Of a DNA stretch of 64,000 nt, positions 17,030 through 28,048 are shown piece by piece. Source of the DNA: Vreelandella boliviensis LC1. GTDB lineage: Bacteria > Pseudomonadota > Gammaproteobacteria > Pseudomonadales > Halomonadaceae. Position 1 is the stretch's first letter, and each line of letters opens with the position of its first letter. The notes under the pieces were generated by a model. The model did not search any database. It was not told where the DNA came from and was given only the letters and a program-made list of their open reading frames with translations. The position numbers and the translations under genes are program-made. The DNA lies in contig NZ_JH393257.1 in NCBI RefSeq assembly GCF_000236035.1, forward strand, positions 1,505,171 to 1,569,170. The letters are read 5' to 3'.

Positions 17030-18391
17030 ATGAACACTCTCAAACGCTCGACACACCCGCGCCCATTCCTGTCACGTGGCCGTTTCGCCACCGCTTTACT
17101 GACCGCCGCCGTGATGGGCGCCAGCGCCCAGGCCATCGCCCAAGACGATGACCCGATCAAAGTCGGTATCCTGCACTCCCTCTCTGGCACCATGGCGATC
17201 AGTGAAACGGTGCTTAAAGACACCGTTGAGATGCTGATTGAGCAGCAGAACGAAGCCGGTGGCTTGCTGGGTCGTCAGCTAGAAGCCGTAGTGGTCGACC
17301 CCGCCTCTAACTGGCCGCTATTTGCCGAGCGCGCCCGCGAGCTACTAGCCCAAGAAGAAGTAGACGTGATTTTCGGCAACTGGACGTCTGTGTCCCGTAA
17401 GGCGGTGCTGCCGGTCGTCGAAGAGCTTAATGGCCTGCTGTTCTACCCCGTTCAGTATGAAGGCGAAGAGTCTTCAGAAAACGTCTTCTATACCGGCGCA
17501 GCACCTAATCAGCAGGCGATTCCGGCGGTGGAATACCTGATCAATGAAGTGGGTATCGAGCGCTTTGCGCTGGTCGGTACCGACTATGTCTATCCGCGCA
17601 CCACCAACCGCATCCTCGAAGCGTTCCTTAAGGATGAACACGGCATCGCGGAAGAGGACATCATGGTCAACTACACGCCGTTCGGCCACTCCGACTGGCA
17701 GAACATCGTGGCCGAGATTCGCCGCTTTGGCGAAGAGGGTAAACCCACCGCGGTGATCTCCACGGTTAACGGCGACGCCAACGTGCCGTTCTATACCGAA
17801 CTTTCCAACCAGGGTATCGACGCTGCTGATATCCCGGTTGTCGCCTTCTCGGTGGGTGAGCAGGAACTGACCGGTATTGATACCGGCCCGTTGGTCGGTC
17901 ACCTGGCCGCCTGGAACTACTTTATGAGCGTCGATAACGACGACAACTACGACTTTATCGATGCCTGGATTGAGTACACCGGCGACGATATGGCGGTCAC
18001 CAACGACCCCATGGAAGCGCACTACATTGGTTTCAATATGTGGGCCGAAGCGGTGCGTAAAGCGGGTACTACCGACGTAGATACGGTGAAAGACGCCATT
18101 ATCGGTGTAACCGTACCTAACCTGTCTGGTGGCTATGCGGCGATGATGCCCAACCACCACATCACCAAGCCGGTGCTGATTGGTGAGATTCAGAACAACG
18201 GCCAGTTCGATATCGTTTGGCAAACGCCGTCTACCGTGGCGGGCGATGCCTGGTCTGACTACCTGCCTGGTTCGCGTGACCTGATTGCCGATTGGCGCAA
18301 GCCGATGGAGTGCGGCAACTTTAACGTCGTTAACGGCTCGTGCGGTGGCAGCACCGCAGCAGAAGAAGCCGAAGCGGCGCTTGCTGAGTAA
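17030..18391 (+). CDS. urtA: Urea ABC transporter binding protein UrtA
   Basis: Periplasmic urea-binding protein, 453 residues, start ATG 17030 behind AAGGAG. The signal peptide ends near AQAIAQ. The mature protein begins IKVGILHSLSGTMAISET, the type 1 periplasmic binding fold of urea/amide receptors. GGLLGRQLEAVVVDPASNW, VIFGNWTSVSRKAVLPV and LLFYPVQYEGEE are strongly conserved in UrtA/FmdD proteins. It is first gene of urtABCDE; the sigma-54 promoter and proximity to urease support urea rather than branched-chain amino acids. Confidence 0.93.
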   Translation: MNTLKRSTHPRPFLSRGRFATALLTAAVMGASAQAIAQDDDPIKVGILHSLSGTMAISETVLKDTVEMLIEQQNEAGGLLGRQLEAVVVDPASNWPLFAERARELLAQEEVDVIFGNWTSVSRKAVLPVVEELNGLLFYPVQYEGEESSENVFYTGAAPNQQAIPAVEYLINEVGIERFALVGTDYVYPRTTNRILEAFLKDEHGIAEEDIMVNYTPFGHSDWQNIVAEIRRFGEEGKPTAVISTVNGDANVPFYTELSNQGIDAADIPVVAFSVGEQELTGIDTGPLVGHLAAWNYFMSVDNDDNYDFIDAWIEYTGDDMAVTNDPMEAHYIGFNMWAEAVRKAGTTDVDTVKDAIIGVTVPNLSGGYAAMMPNHHITKPVLIGEIQNNGQFDIVWQTPSTVAGDAWSDYLPGSRDLIADWRKPMECGNFNVVNGSCGGSTAAEEAEAALAE

Positions 18392-18403
18392 CGCATAACA
18401 CCC

Positions 18404-18441
18404 CCTTGCCGCGCCGTGTATCGTTGATTGGCGCGGCAAGG
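18404..18441 (+). promoter_or_regulatory. Intercistronic hairpin urtA-urtB
   Basis: CCTTGCCGCGCC (18404-18415) pairs perfectly over 12 bp with GGCGCGGCAAGG (18430-18441), 13 bases after the urtA stop and without a T-tract. It probably protects or attenuates the message so that the binding protein is made in excess. Confidence 0.65.
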
Positions 18442-18484
18442 AGCACGCTATCTTTCCCTCTTAGATAACCAAAGGAAGAACCCC

Positions 18485-20104
18485 ATGAGGCGTTTCCTTT
18501 CCTTGGCGCTGCTTTGTTTCCTGCTGTTGGGTATCACCCTCACCGCACAGGCACAATCAACAGACGCCGCCAGCAACCCCACAAATGATGCGGCCGCGCT
18601 CGAACTATTAGAGGCGCTGGACGTTGAATCCTACACCGCCAAAGGCGAAGCCATTACGGCTATTCTGCAAAGCGACGACGAGCGCGCCCGTGATTGGCTG
18701 CAGGCGCTGCTGGATGGCCGCTTACAGCGCACCGACAATGGCCGCTTTGTATTGGTACTGGAGAACCGCGGCCGCGACTGGCCAGTGGCCGATGTGCTGA
18801 CCGGCGAAGCGCTGGGCGAGATGTCCCGGCGCGACCTGGAGCGCGTTGGTATCAATAACAACCTGCGTAATCAACTGCGCAGCGCCATTGCGGTCGTTGA
18901 CCTCTACTCGCCCAACGTTGAGCGCCGCCGCACATCGGCGGAGCGCTTACTAGGCGAGGTAGACGGTGAGCTAGTGCAGCCCATTAATGACCTAATCGAG
19001 CAGGAAGAAGACGATCAGGTGCGCTATCGCCTAACCCAGGCGGTGGCGATTTATCGCGCGGAAGCGGGCGAAATGGCGGGTGTCGAGGCGCTGGATGGCA
19101 GCCTGCACCCGCGCTCTCGTGTGGCCTTAAGCCGAGCGGTCAATGGTGATGACCCGGTGATCGCCAACGCCGCCGCCGCCTCTTTGGCGGGCATCGAGCA
19201 GCAGCTCAAAATCAACCGCGGTTTGGAAACCCTCTATTTCGGTTTAAGCCTGGGTTCGGTGCTGGTGCTCGCGGCGATCGGCCTGGCGATCACCTTTGGC
19301 GTGATGGGCGTAATCAATATGGCCCACGGCGAACTGATGATGCTGGGTGCCTACACCACCTGGGCGATGCAGCAATTATTGCCCGGCCAGCCAGGGTTAG
19401 CGCTGATTCTATCAATTCCCGCCGGCTTTATGGTCGCCGCGCTAGCCGGTGTGGCGATCGAACGCGGCGTTATCCAGTTCCTCAAGGGCCGCCCGCTGGA
19501 AACCCTGCTGGCGACGTTTGGTATCAGCTTAATTCTGCAGCAGCTGGTGCGCACGGTGATTTCACCGCTCAACCGTACCGTGATCACCCCGGAGTGGATG
19601 AGCGGCTCTCTGGTGGTTAACGATGCGCTGTCGCTTACGCTCAACCGTATGTACGTGCTCGGCTTTGCGCTGGTGGTGTTCGCGGGCCTGATGCTGATTA
19701 TGCGCCGCACCCGGCTGGGGCTTGAGGTGCGTGCCGTGACCCAGAACCGCGCCATGGCGCGCTCCATGGGTATTCGTGCCACCCGCGTGGATATCATGAC
19801 CTTTGCGCTGGGTTCCGGCGTGGCCGGTCTTGCCGGTGTTGCGCTCTCCCAGCTTACGAATGTCGGCCCTAACCTGGGGCAGAACTACATCATCGACTCG
19901 TTCATGGTGGTGGTGTTCGGCGGCGTGGGCAACCTGTGGGGCACGCTGGTCGCTGGGCTCTCGCTGGGGGTCATCAACCAGGTGCTGGAACCCTGGGCAG
20001 GCGCGGTGCTGGCCAAAATTATCGTGCTGGTCTTTATCATCCTATTCATTCAAAAACGCCCGCGTGGACTCTTCCCGCAGAAGGGCCGGGCTGCGGAGGG
20101 CTAA
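18485..20104 (+). CDS. urtB: Urea ABC transporter permease UrtB
   Basis: Inner-membrane permease, 539 residues from ATG 18485 (AAGGAAG just upstream); earlier in-frame codons overlap the hairpin. A signal-like N-terminus is followed by a periplasmic region of about 220 residues with helical repeats, a known extension of UrtB compared with LivH. The LivH-like domain begins near residue 250 (LETLYFGLSLGSVLVLAAIG) and includes GVMGVINMAHGELMMLGAY and the coupling loop GLEVRAVTQNRAMARSMGI. Second gene of urtABCDE. Confidence 0.93.
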   Translation: MRRFLSLALLCFLLLGITLTAQAQSTDAASNPTNDAAALELLEALDVESYTAKGEAITAILQSDDERARDWLQALLDGRLQRTDNGRFVLVLENRGRDWPVADVLTGEALGEMSRRDLERVGINNNLRNQLRSAIAVVDLYSPNVERRRTSAERLLGEVDGELVQPINDLIEQEEDDQVRYRLTQAVAIYRAEAGEMAGVEALDGSLHPRSRVALSRAVNGDDPVIANAAAASLAGIEQQLKINRGLETLYFGLSLGSVLVLAAIGLAITFGVMGVINMAHGELMMLGAYTTWAMQQLLPGQPGLALILSIPAGFMVAALAGVAIERGVIQFLKGRPLETLLATFGISLILQQLVRTVISPLNRTVITPEWMSGSLVVNDALSLTLNRMYVLGFALVVFAGLMLIMRRTRLGLEVRAVTQNRAMARSMGIRATRVDIMTFALGSGVAGLAGVALSQLTNVGPNLGQNYIIDSFMVVVFGGVGNLWGTLVAGLSLGVINQVLEPWAGAVLAKIIVLVFIILFIQKRPRGLFPQKGRAAEG

Positions 20105-20107
20105 GCG

Positions 20108-21283
20108 ATGTCATTAACGACCGAATCATCGACCAACTTTTGGCTAACACGCCCATTCAGCGAACGTTCCACGCAGATCTTTCTGGGCGTACTGCTGGCC
20201 GCCTTGGCGCTGGTCACCATCTTGCACGTGGTGGTGCCGCCAAGTAACCCACTGCATGTAGGGGCTTATACGGTCAATCTGTTCGGTAAGTACCTAAGCT
20301 ACGCGCTGCTGGCAGTAGCGGTGGACTTGGTGTGGGGCTATCTGGGCATTTTGAGTTTGGGGCACGGCGCCTTTTTCGCCATCGGCGGTTACGCCATGGG
20401 CATGTACTTAATGCGCCAAATTGGTGAACGTGGCACCTACGGCCACCCGGTACTGCCCGACTTTATGGTGTTCCTGAACTGGGACAGCCTACCCTGGTAC
20501 TGGCTCGGCTTTGATATGGCCTGGTTTGCCTTTGCCATGGTGCTGATCGCGCCGGGGCTACTGGCGCTGGTATTTGGTTTTCTGGCATTTAGATCGCGAG
20601 TAACCGGGGTCTATCTATCAATCATTACTCAGGCGCTGACCTTTGCCTTGATGCTGGCGTTTTTCCGCAACGAGATGGGTTTTGGCGGTAATAACGGCTT
20701 AACCGACTTCCGCGAGCTGCTTGGCTACAATTTGCGCAGTAATGACACGCGGCTGGGGCTGTTTTTAGCCACCGGCGTGGCGCTAGGGCTGGGCTATATT
20801 CTCTGCCGCGCTATCGTGACCAGTAAACTGGGCCGGGTCAGCATTGCCACTCGTGACGCCGAAGCGCGCACGCGCTTTCTTGGCTACCGGGTCGAACGCT
20901 TTCAGCTGTTTGTGTTTGTGGTGTCGGCCATGCTGGCGGGCCTGGCGGGCGCGCTCTACGTGCCCCAGGTGGGCATTATCAATCCCAGCGAGTTCTCGCC
21001 GATTTTCTCCATCGAGATTGTGCTGTGGGTAGCGTTAGGCGGCCGCGCCACACTTTACGGTGCGGTGATAGGCGCTATTTTGGTCAACTACGCCAAAACC
21101 ATCTTTACCGGCGTAATGCCCGATGCTTGGCTGTTTGCGCTAGGGGCGATGTTCGTACTGGTCACGGTGTTTCTGCCTAAAGGGGTGGCAGGGTTGTTTC
21201 ACTATCTCAAGCGTCGCAAACGCGACGATACGGCAAATAATGACCCGAACGCTGATCCCACTTCCAAGGAGGCCTCTGCATGA
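20108..21283 (+). CDS. urtC: Urea ABC transporter permease UrtC
   Basis: LivM-like permease, 391 residues. It starts three bases after the urtB stop. YALLAVAVDLVWGYLGILSL and GHGAFFAIGGYAMGMYLMRQ are the family opening, and SKLGRVSIATRDAEARTRFL is the coupling loop. The C-terminus has a lysine/arginine-rich and then acidic tail. Its final TGA overlaps the ATG of urtD (ATGA, 21280-21283), so the two are translationally coupled. Confidence 0.93.
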   Translation: MSLTTESSTNFWLTRPFSERSTQIFLGVLLAALALVTILHVVVPPSNPLHVGAYTVNLFGKYLSYALLAVAVDLVWGYLGILSLGHGAFFAIGGYAMGMYLMRQIGERGTYGHPVLPDFMVFLNWDSLPWYWLGFDMAWFAFAMVLIAPGLLALVFGFLAFRSRVTGVYLSIITQALTFALMLAFFRNEMGFGGNNGLTDFRELLGYNLRSNDTRLGLFLATGVALGLGYILCRAIVTSKLGRVSIATRDAEARTRFLGYRVERFQLFVFVVSAMLAGLAGALYVPQVGIINPSEFSPIFSIEIVLWVALGGRATLYGAVIGAILVNYAKTIFTGVMPDAWLFALGAMFVLVTVFLPKGVAGLFHYLKRRKRDDTANNDPNADPTSKEASA

Positions 21284-22116
21284 GTTTGCTGCACTCGCTG
21301 ACCCAGCGTGACCGGGTGTTCGATTTTATGGCGCCCCAGGCCTCGCCGGTGGACGTCCGCCACGGCCCGATTCTCTACATGGAAGATGTCACCGTGAGTT
21401 TCGATGGTTTCAAAGCCATCAATAACCTCAACCTCACCATCGACGACGGTGAGCTGCGCTGCATTATCGGCCCCAATGGGGCGGGTAAAACTACCATGAT
21501 GGATATCATCACCGGCAAAACGCGCCCCACGAGCGGTAGTGTTTGGTTCGGCAGCCGCCATAACCTGTTGAATATGAACGAGCCCGATATCGCCAGTCTG
21601 GGCATTGGCCGTAAGTTTCAAAAGCCCACGGTGTTTGAAGCGCTGTCGGTGTTTGAAAACCTGGAGCTGGCCATGGCCGCCGATAAGCGGATCTTCCCTA
21701 CACTTACTGCCCGTATGACCGGCGAGATCAAAGACCGCATCGATGAAGTGCTGGAAACCATCGGCTTAACCGCGCTTCGCCATCAGCCCGCGGGGATTCT
21801 TTCCCACGGTCAGAAGCAGTGGCTGGAGATCGGCATGCTATTAATGCAGCGCCCACGGTTACTGCTGGTCGATGAGCCAGTGGCGGGCATGACCGAGCAG
21901 GAGATGGAGCGCACCGCCGAGCTGCTAACCGGGCTTGCCGGAAAGCAGTCCGTGGTCGTAGTAGAGCACGATATGGGCTTTGTGCGCTCGATTGCTCGCC
22001 AGGTGACGGTACTGCACCAGGGCAGCGTGCTGGCGGAAGGCAGTATGGATCAGGTCTCCAACGACCCCAAAGTCATCGAGGTCTACCTGGGTGCAGACGA
22101 CGAGGAGGTCGCCTGA
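21280..22116 (+). CDS. urtD: Urea ABC transporter ATPase UrtD
   Basis: ATPase subunit, 278 residues. Walker A is GPNGAGKTTMMD, the signature is LSHGQKQWLEIGMLL (the histidine variant usual in UrtD) and Walker B is LLLVDEPVAGM. The stretch GIGRKFQKPTVFEALSVFEN is typical of LivG-like subunits for urea. The start overlaps the urtC stop and the stop overlaps the urtE start (TGATG), giving a tightly coupled operon. Confidence 0.93.
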   Translation: MSLLHSLTQRDRVFDFMAPQASPVDVRHGPILYMEDVTVSFDGFKAINNLNLTIDDGELRCIIGPNGAGKTTMMDIITGKTRPTSGSVWFGSRHNLLNMNEPDIASLGIGRKFQKPTVFEALSVFENLELAMAADKRIFPTLTARMTGEIKDRIDEVLETIGLTALRHQPAGILSHGQKQWLEIGMLLMQRPRLLLVDEPVAGMTEQEMERTAELLTGLAGKQSVVVVEHDMGFVRSIARQVTVLHQGSVLAEGSMDQVSNDPKVIEVYLGADDEEVA

Positions 22117-22823
22117 TGCTTGCGATCGAAAAACTCAACCAGTTTTACGGCGAAAGCCATACCCTTTGGGATCTGGATCTTGACGTGCCCACCGGCCAGT
22201 GCACCTGCGTGATGGGCCGCAACGGCGTAGGCAAAACCACGCTATTAAAAGCCGTCATGGGCGAAGTCGCAGTAAAAAGCGGCAAGCTGCGTTACACCAC
22301 TGAAACGGGCGAGATTGAGCTAACCAAAAAAGCGGTGGAAGAGCGTTCGCGCCTGGGCATCGGCTATGTGCCCCAAGGGCGGCAGATATTTCCGCTGCTC
22401 ACCGTGGAAGACAATCTACGCACCGGCCTTGCCGCCCGCAGCGACGGGCTGAAGAAAATCCCCGAGCGGGTCTACGAGCTGTTCCCCGTACTCAAGGAGA
22501 TGAAAAACCGCCGGGGCGGCGACCTTTCTGGCGGGCAACAGCAGCAGTTGGCCATTGGCCGCGCGCTGGTGATCGAGCCCAAAATGCTGATTCTCGATGA
22601 GCCGGGGGAAGGCATTCAGCCCAATATCGTCGCCCAAATCGGCCAGGTAATACGTCAGTTGATCAACGAGGACGGTCTTACGGTATTGCTGGTAGAGCAA
22701 AAGCTACCTTTTGCCCGCAAGTACGCTGACCGCTTCGTGATCATGGATCGCGGCCGACCGGTGGCCAAAGGCGAGATCAGCGAACTTTCTAATGAGCTGA
22801 TCAAGCAGCACTTGACGGTTTAA
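22116..22823 (+). CDS. urtE: Urea ABC transporter ATPase UrtE
   Basis: Second ATPase, 235 residues, LivF-like. Walker A is GRNGVGKTTLLKAV, signature LSGGQQQQLAIGRAL, Walker B LILDEPGEGIQPN; the GEGIQP segment is characteristic of UrtE. It ends the urt operon, 19 bases before a 10-bp hairpin. Confidence 0.93.
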   Translation: MLAIEKLNQFYGESHTLWDLDLDVPTGQCTCVMGRNGVGKTTLLKAVMGEVAVKSGKLRYTTETGEIELTKKAVEERSRLGIGYVPQGRQIFPLLTVEDNLRTGLAARSDGLKKIPERVYELFPVLKEMKNRRGGDLSGGQQQQLAIGRALVIEPKMLILDEPGEGIQPNIVAQIGQVIRQLINEDGLTVLLVEQKLPFARKYADRFVIMDRGRPVAKGEISELSNELIKQHLTV

Positions 22824-22841
22824 GTTAACCATACACGGTTA

Positions 22842-22866
22842 TAAGCCCACCCCCTTGGTGGGCTTA
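22842..22866 (+). terminator. Terminator-like hairpin after urtE
   Basis: TAAGCCCACC (22842-22851) pairs perfectly with GGTGGGCTTA (22857-22866). The following bases (ATCGC) contain no T-run, so termination may be partial or factor-dependent. Confidence 0.55.
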
Positions 22867-22893
22867 ATCGCTAAAATCCTGTTCTATGTTCGG

Positions 22894-22923
22894 TTGACAT
22901 CACGCCTTTGTGTGTAATATAGG
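22894..22923 (+). promoter_or_regulatory. Sigma-70 promoter of the diguanylate cyclase gene
   Basis: A perfect TTGACA (22894-22899) is followed by TATAGG (22918-22923) at 18 bases or TAATAT (22915-22920) at 15 bases. It lies about 30 bases before the DosC start, so this gene has its own promoter inside the nitrogen block. Confidence 0.6.
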
Positions 22924-22951
22924 CTGTTTATCAATTAGAAGCAGGTGGGGT

Positions 22952-24313
<1,362 letters not shown>

Positions 24314-24344
24314 TGGTGCTGGAAATGTAAATCTGGCCTGCTAA

Positions 24345-24361
24345 TGCACTTTTTTGGTGCT
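24345..24361 (+). promoter_or_regulatory. NtrC enhancer site upstream of ureD
   Basis: TGCACT-TTTTT-GGTGCT matches the NtrC consensus TGCACC-N5-GGTGCA at 10 of 12 positions with exact spacing. It is 106 bases upstream of the sigma-54 -24 element. Confidence 0.65.
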
Positions 24362-24454
24362 TTCTTCATGCTTTTGATCTTTTTTAGTGCGTAAAAAAGA
24401 AGGGGTCTGCCATGTTATTTGGCTTATATCCCCGCATTGAACGCCCAATAGGGT

Positions 24455-24481
24455 TTTTCACCATTTTGGCGCATTAATTGC
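24455..24481 (+). promoter_or_regulatory. Sigma-54 promoter of the urease operon with overlapping NtrC-like site
   Basis: TGGCGC-ATTAA-TTGC (24467-24481) is a full match to TGGCRC-N5-TTGC, 72 bases before the ureD start. TTCACC-ATTTT-GGCGCA (about 24456-24472) overlaps it and matches the NtrC palindrome at 10 of 12 positions, which could be a governor-type low-affinity site. Confidence 0.78.
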
Positions 24482-24552
24482 TTCTATTAAGTTAAGGGCA
24501 CAGTGAATATCTGTCTGCCAAAAGCTTAATGAAAAGGAAGCGACAGCTACCC

Positions 24553-25437
24553 ATGATTCTGTGCGAACTCGCCAAACCACAAGTTGCCTCCGGCCACCGC
24601 TTCGACGCAGGCCGCCACTGGGCGGCTTCGTTGGCGTTACGCTTTGCCAACCGCGATGGCGCCACCCGCATGGTGCAGGCGCGCCACTCAGGGCCGCTGC
24701 GGGTGCAGCGTCCGTTTTACCCGGAAGGCGGTGATGAGGCGTGCCATATCTACGTCCTGCACCCGCCGGGCGGGTTGGTCAGCGGCGATGCACTTACCAT
24801 CAGCGCCCACGTAGAGCGCGGCGCCCATGCGCTACTCACCACGCCTGCCGCCAATAAACTCTATAAAGCCGACAGCCAGGGCGTTGCCTGGACACAGCAC
24901 ACCCGGTTGAGCGTTGAAGATGGCGGCACCCTTGAGTGGCTGCCCCAGGAGACCATCGCCTTTGATGGCTCCAAGGGCGAGCAGCGCACCCAGATTGACC
25001 TTCACGGCAGCGCCCGCTGCCTGGGTTGGGAAGTGATGGCGCTAGGCCGCCCGGCCAGCGAGTTGCCTTATATTTCCGGGCGTATCGAGCAGCACTTTCG
25101 CTTAACCCTGGACGGCAAGCCGCTGTGGCTAGAACGCCAGCCGCTCGATCCGCTTCACCCACGCTTTAAGGGCCGCTGGGGCCAAGGCGGTGCCACCGTG
25201 CAGGCGACGCTGTGGGCGGTGGGCATTGCTGACGCGCCTGCGGCGATTGATGCCCTGCGTGAAGCGCTGCCGGATAATCCACGCTGGGCGGTTACCGTTC
25301 GCCATGGCGTCCTGCTGCTGCGCTATCTGGGCAACTCGCGTAACGAAGCCTGGGCGCTATGTGAACAAGCCTGGCACCTGCTGCGCCCCCGTTGGATCGA
25401 CCGCGCCGCGCATACGCCGCGAATTTGGCTAACCTAA
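24553..25437 (+). CDS. ureD: Urease accessory protein UreD (UreH)
   Basis: Scaffold protein that binds apo-urease with UreF and UreG during nickel insertion. Start taken at ATG 24553 (294 aa), with GGAAG 13 bases before; another ATG lies at 24529. [26 protein letters not shown] and [12 protein letters not shown] are the conserved UreD core, and [14 protein letters not shown] follows. It is first gene of ureDABC, as in many proteobacteria, directly behind the sigma-54 promoter. Confidence 0.93.
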   Translation: MILCELAKPQVASGHRFDAGRHWAASLALRFANRDGATRMVQARHSGPLRVQRPFYPEGGDEACHIYVLHPPGGLVSGDALTISAHVERGAHALLTTPAANKLYKADSQGVAWTQHTRLSVEDGGTLEWLPQETIAFDGSKGEQRTQIDLHGSARCLGWEVMALGRPASELPYISGRIEQHFRLTLDGKPLWLERQPLDPLHPRFKGRWGQGGATVQATLWAVGIADAPAAIDALREALPDNPRWAVTVRHGVLLLRYLGNSRNEAWALCEQAWHLLRPRWIDRAAHTPRIWLT

Positions 25438-25474
25438 TCCGTATCCCTGTGATGCACTGCTGGAGACACGTTCC

Positions 25475-25777
<303 letters not shown>

Positions 25778-25801
25778 GAGGCGATTCAAAGGAGCAACCA
25801 A

Positions 25802-26137
25802 ATGATTCCCGGTCCAATGATTCCAGGACAGTACAAGTTAAAAGACGGTGATATCGAGCTGTGCGTGGGCCGTGAGCGGATTAGCGTGGAAGTGGCCAAT
25901 ACCGGCGACCGGCCGATTCAGATCGGTTCCCACTACCATTTTGCCGAAGCCAACCCCGCATTGACCTTTGATCGCGCCAAGGCGCGGGGTTACCGCTTGG
26001 ACGTGGCCGCAGGCACGGCGATTCGCTTTGAGCCCGGCCAAACCCGTGAAGTCACGTTGATTCCCTATGTGGGCGAGCGTGCAATTTACGGCTTCCGTGG
26101 TGATGTCATGGGTAAGCTCGACGGAGATAAACAATGA
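25802..26137 (+). CDS. ureB: Urease beta subunit
   Basis: Beta subunit, 111 residues, slightly above the usual 101-106. [11 protein letters not shown] carries a doubled IPG motif at the start. [37 protein letters not shown] and YGFRGDVMG are conserved. Its stop overlaps the ureC start (ATGA at 26134-26137). Confidence 0.95.
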   Translation: MIPGPMIPGQYKLKDGDIELCVGRERISVEVANTGDRPIQIGSHYHFAEANPALTFDRAKARGYRLDVAAGTAIRFEPGQTREVTLIPYVGERAIYGFRGDVMGKLDGDKQ

Positions 26138-27849
26138 AACCGGTTAACAAGATCAGTCGGCAGGCTTACGCCGATATGTACGGCCCCACGGTGGGCGACC
26201 GCGTGCGCCTGGGCGATACCGAGCTATGGATTGAAGTCGAAAAAGACGCCACCCACTACGGCGATGAAGTGAAGTTCGGCGGCGGCAAAGTCATCCGCGA
26301 CGGCATGGGCCAGAGCCAGCGTGCCGACGACACGGTGATGGATACAGTCATCACCAACGCGCTAATTCTGGACTGGTGGGGCATCGTTAAAGCCGATGTG
26401 GGCATTCAAAACGGCCGCATCGCGGCGATTGGCAAAGCGGGCAACCCGGATACCCAGCCGGATGTCGAGATCGTGATTGGCCCCGGCACCGAAATCATCG
26501 CCGGTGAAGGCAAGATTCTCACCGCTGGCGCCCTGGATGCCCACATCCATTTTGTCTGCCCACAGTTGGTCGAAGAAGCACTGATGAGCGGCATTACCAC
26601 CATGCTCGGCGGCGGCACCGGCCCGGCCACCGGCACCAACGCCACCACCTGCACTCCCGGCGCATGGCATATCGGCAAGATGCTGCAAGCGGTGGACGAT
26701 ATGCCCATGAATATCGGCTTTCTGGGCAAAGGCAACGCCAGTCTGCCCGAATCCCTGGAGCTTCAGCTCAAAGCGGGCGCCATGGGGCTCAAGTTGCACG
26801 AAGATTGGGGCACCACGCCCGCGTCGATCAATAACTGCCTTAACGTCGCCGATGCCTACGATGTGCAGGTAGCGATCCACACCGACACCCTAAATGAATC
26901 GGGCTTTGTGGAAGACACCCTGGCCGCGTTTAAAGAGCGCTGCATTCACACCTACCACACCGAAGGCGCTGGCGGCGGTCACGCCCCAGATATCCTCACT
27001 GCCTGCTCGAAAGCCTATGTCCTGCCCTCTTCCACCAATCCGACGCGGCCCTATACGGTCAACACTATCGACGAACACCTCGATATGCTGATGGTGTGCC
27101 ACCACCTCGACCCCAATATTCCCGAAGATGTGGCCTTTGCCGACTCGCGCATTCGCCGCGAAACCATCGCCGCGGAAGATATTCTGCATGACTTGGGTGT
27201 GATCTCGATGATCGCCTCAGACTCCCAAGCCATGGGGCGGGTCGGTGAAGTGGTCTGCCGTACTTGGCAAACCGCGCATAAGATGAAGGTGCAGCGTGGC
27301 CTGCTGCCGGAAGATGAAGCCCTGGGCGCCGATAACTTCCGCGCCAAGCGCTATATCGCCAAGTACACCATTAACCCGGCGATTACCCACGGCATCGCTC
27401 ATGAAGTGGGCTCCATTGAAGTCGGTAAACTGGCGGATCTGGTGCTATGGAAACCGGCGTTCTTCGGCGTAAAACCGGCGATGATGATCAAAGGCGGTAT
27501 GATTGCGGCGGCGCCCATGGGCGACCCCAATGCTTCGATTCCCACGCCCCAGCCGGTGCACTACCGCTATATGTTTGGTGCATTAGGCCGAGCGGCTAGC
27601 CAGACCCGGCTCAGCTTTGTTAGCCAGGCTGCGTTAGACGCCGGCATTAAAGAGACACTGGGCCTCAATAGCCAACTGGCCGCGTGCAAAAACGTGCGCC
27701 AGGTGCGCAAGCAGGATATGAAGCTCAATGATGCCTGCCCCGATTTAACCGTCGACCCGCAAACCTATGAAGTGCGCTGCGATGGCGAAATTTTAACCTG
27801 CGAGCCCGCCACCGACCTGCCGCTGGCACAGCGGTATCATTTATTTTGA
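26134..27849 (+). CDS. ureC: Urease alpha subunit (catalytic)
   Basis: Nickel-containing catalytic subunit that hydrolyses urea to ammonia and carbamate, 571 residues (family 565-572). The nickel ligands are visible: the HxH of [12 protein letters not shown] (about 134-136), the carbamylated lysine in [13 protein letters not shown] (about 217), the two later histidines near AIHTDTLNE and GGGHAPD, and Asp in [13 protein letters not shown] (about 360). The active-site flap contains [13 protein letters not shown]. All key residues are present, so the enzyme should be active. A palindromic intergenic element separates it from ureE. Confidence 0.97.
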   Translation: MKPVNKISRQAYADMYGPTVGDRVRLGDTELWIEVEKDATHYGDEVKFGGGKVIRDGMGQSQRADDTVMDTVITNALILDWWGIVKADVGIQNGRIAAIGKAGNPDTQPDVEIVIGPGTEIIAGEGKILTAGALDAHIHFVCPQLVEEALMSGITTMLGGGTGPATGTNATTCTPGAWHIGKMLQAVDDMPMNIGFLGKGNASLPESLELQLKAGAMGLKLHEDWGTTPASINNCLNVADAYDVQVAIHTDTLNESGFVEDTLAAFKERCIHTYHTEGAGGGHAPDILTACSKAYVLPSSTNPTRPYTVNTIDEHLDMLMVCHHLDPNIPEDVAFADSRIRRETIAAEDILHDLGVISMIASDSQAMGRVGEVVCRTWQTAHKMKVQRGLLPEDEALGADNFRAKRYIAKYTINPAITHGIAHEVGSIEVGKLADLVLWKPAFFGVKPAMMIKGGMIAAAPMGDPNASIPTPQPVHYRYMFGALGRAASQTRLSFVSQAALDAGIKETLGLNSQLAACKNVRQVRKQDMKLNDACPDLTVDPQTYEVRCDGEILTCEPATDLPLAQRYHLF

Positions 27850-27866
27850 TTGAGCTATTATCCGGG

Positions 27867-28018
27867 GTGCCGGGGGTAGGCCTACGAGAGGGCGCTGTAA
27901 ATACATCCGTGTACGCTACTTTTGCCATCTGCCCTCCAGGGATGGAGGAAATGCCGGAAATGTATGGAACATTTTCCGGCCATGGCAAAAGACCCTCTCT
28001 ACGGCCTACCCCCGACAC
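27867..28018. repeat. Nested palindromic intergenic element between ureC and ureE
   Basis: About 152 bases with arms of 26 bases: the left arm (27867-27892) and the reverse complement of the right arm (27993-28018) share GGGGGTAGGCC and GAGAGGG with few mismatches. Inside are nested perfect pairs, TTTTGCCAT (27920-27928) with ATGGCAAAA (27982-27990). Two small hairpins sit within: CCTCCA-GGGA-TGGAGG, and CCGGAAA with its near-complement TTTTCCGG. The whole can fold as one long cruciform. It looks like a mobile palindromic repeat (REP/ERIC-like or a MITE) and ends 30 bases before ureE. Confidence 0.75.
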
Positions 28019-28048
28019 AGCCGCACCGAGCGAGAAAGGAAGTTAGTC

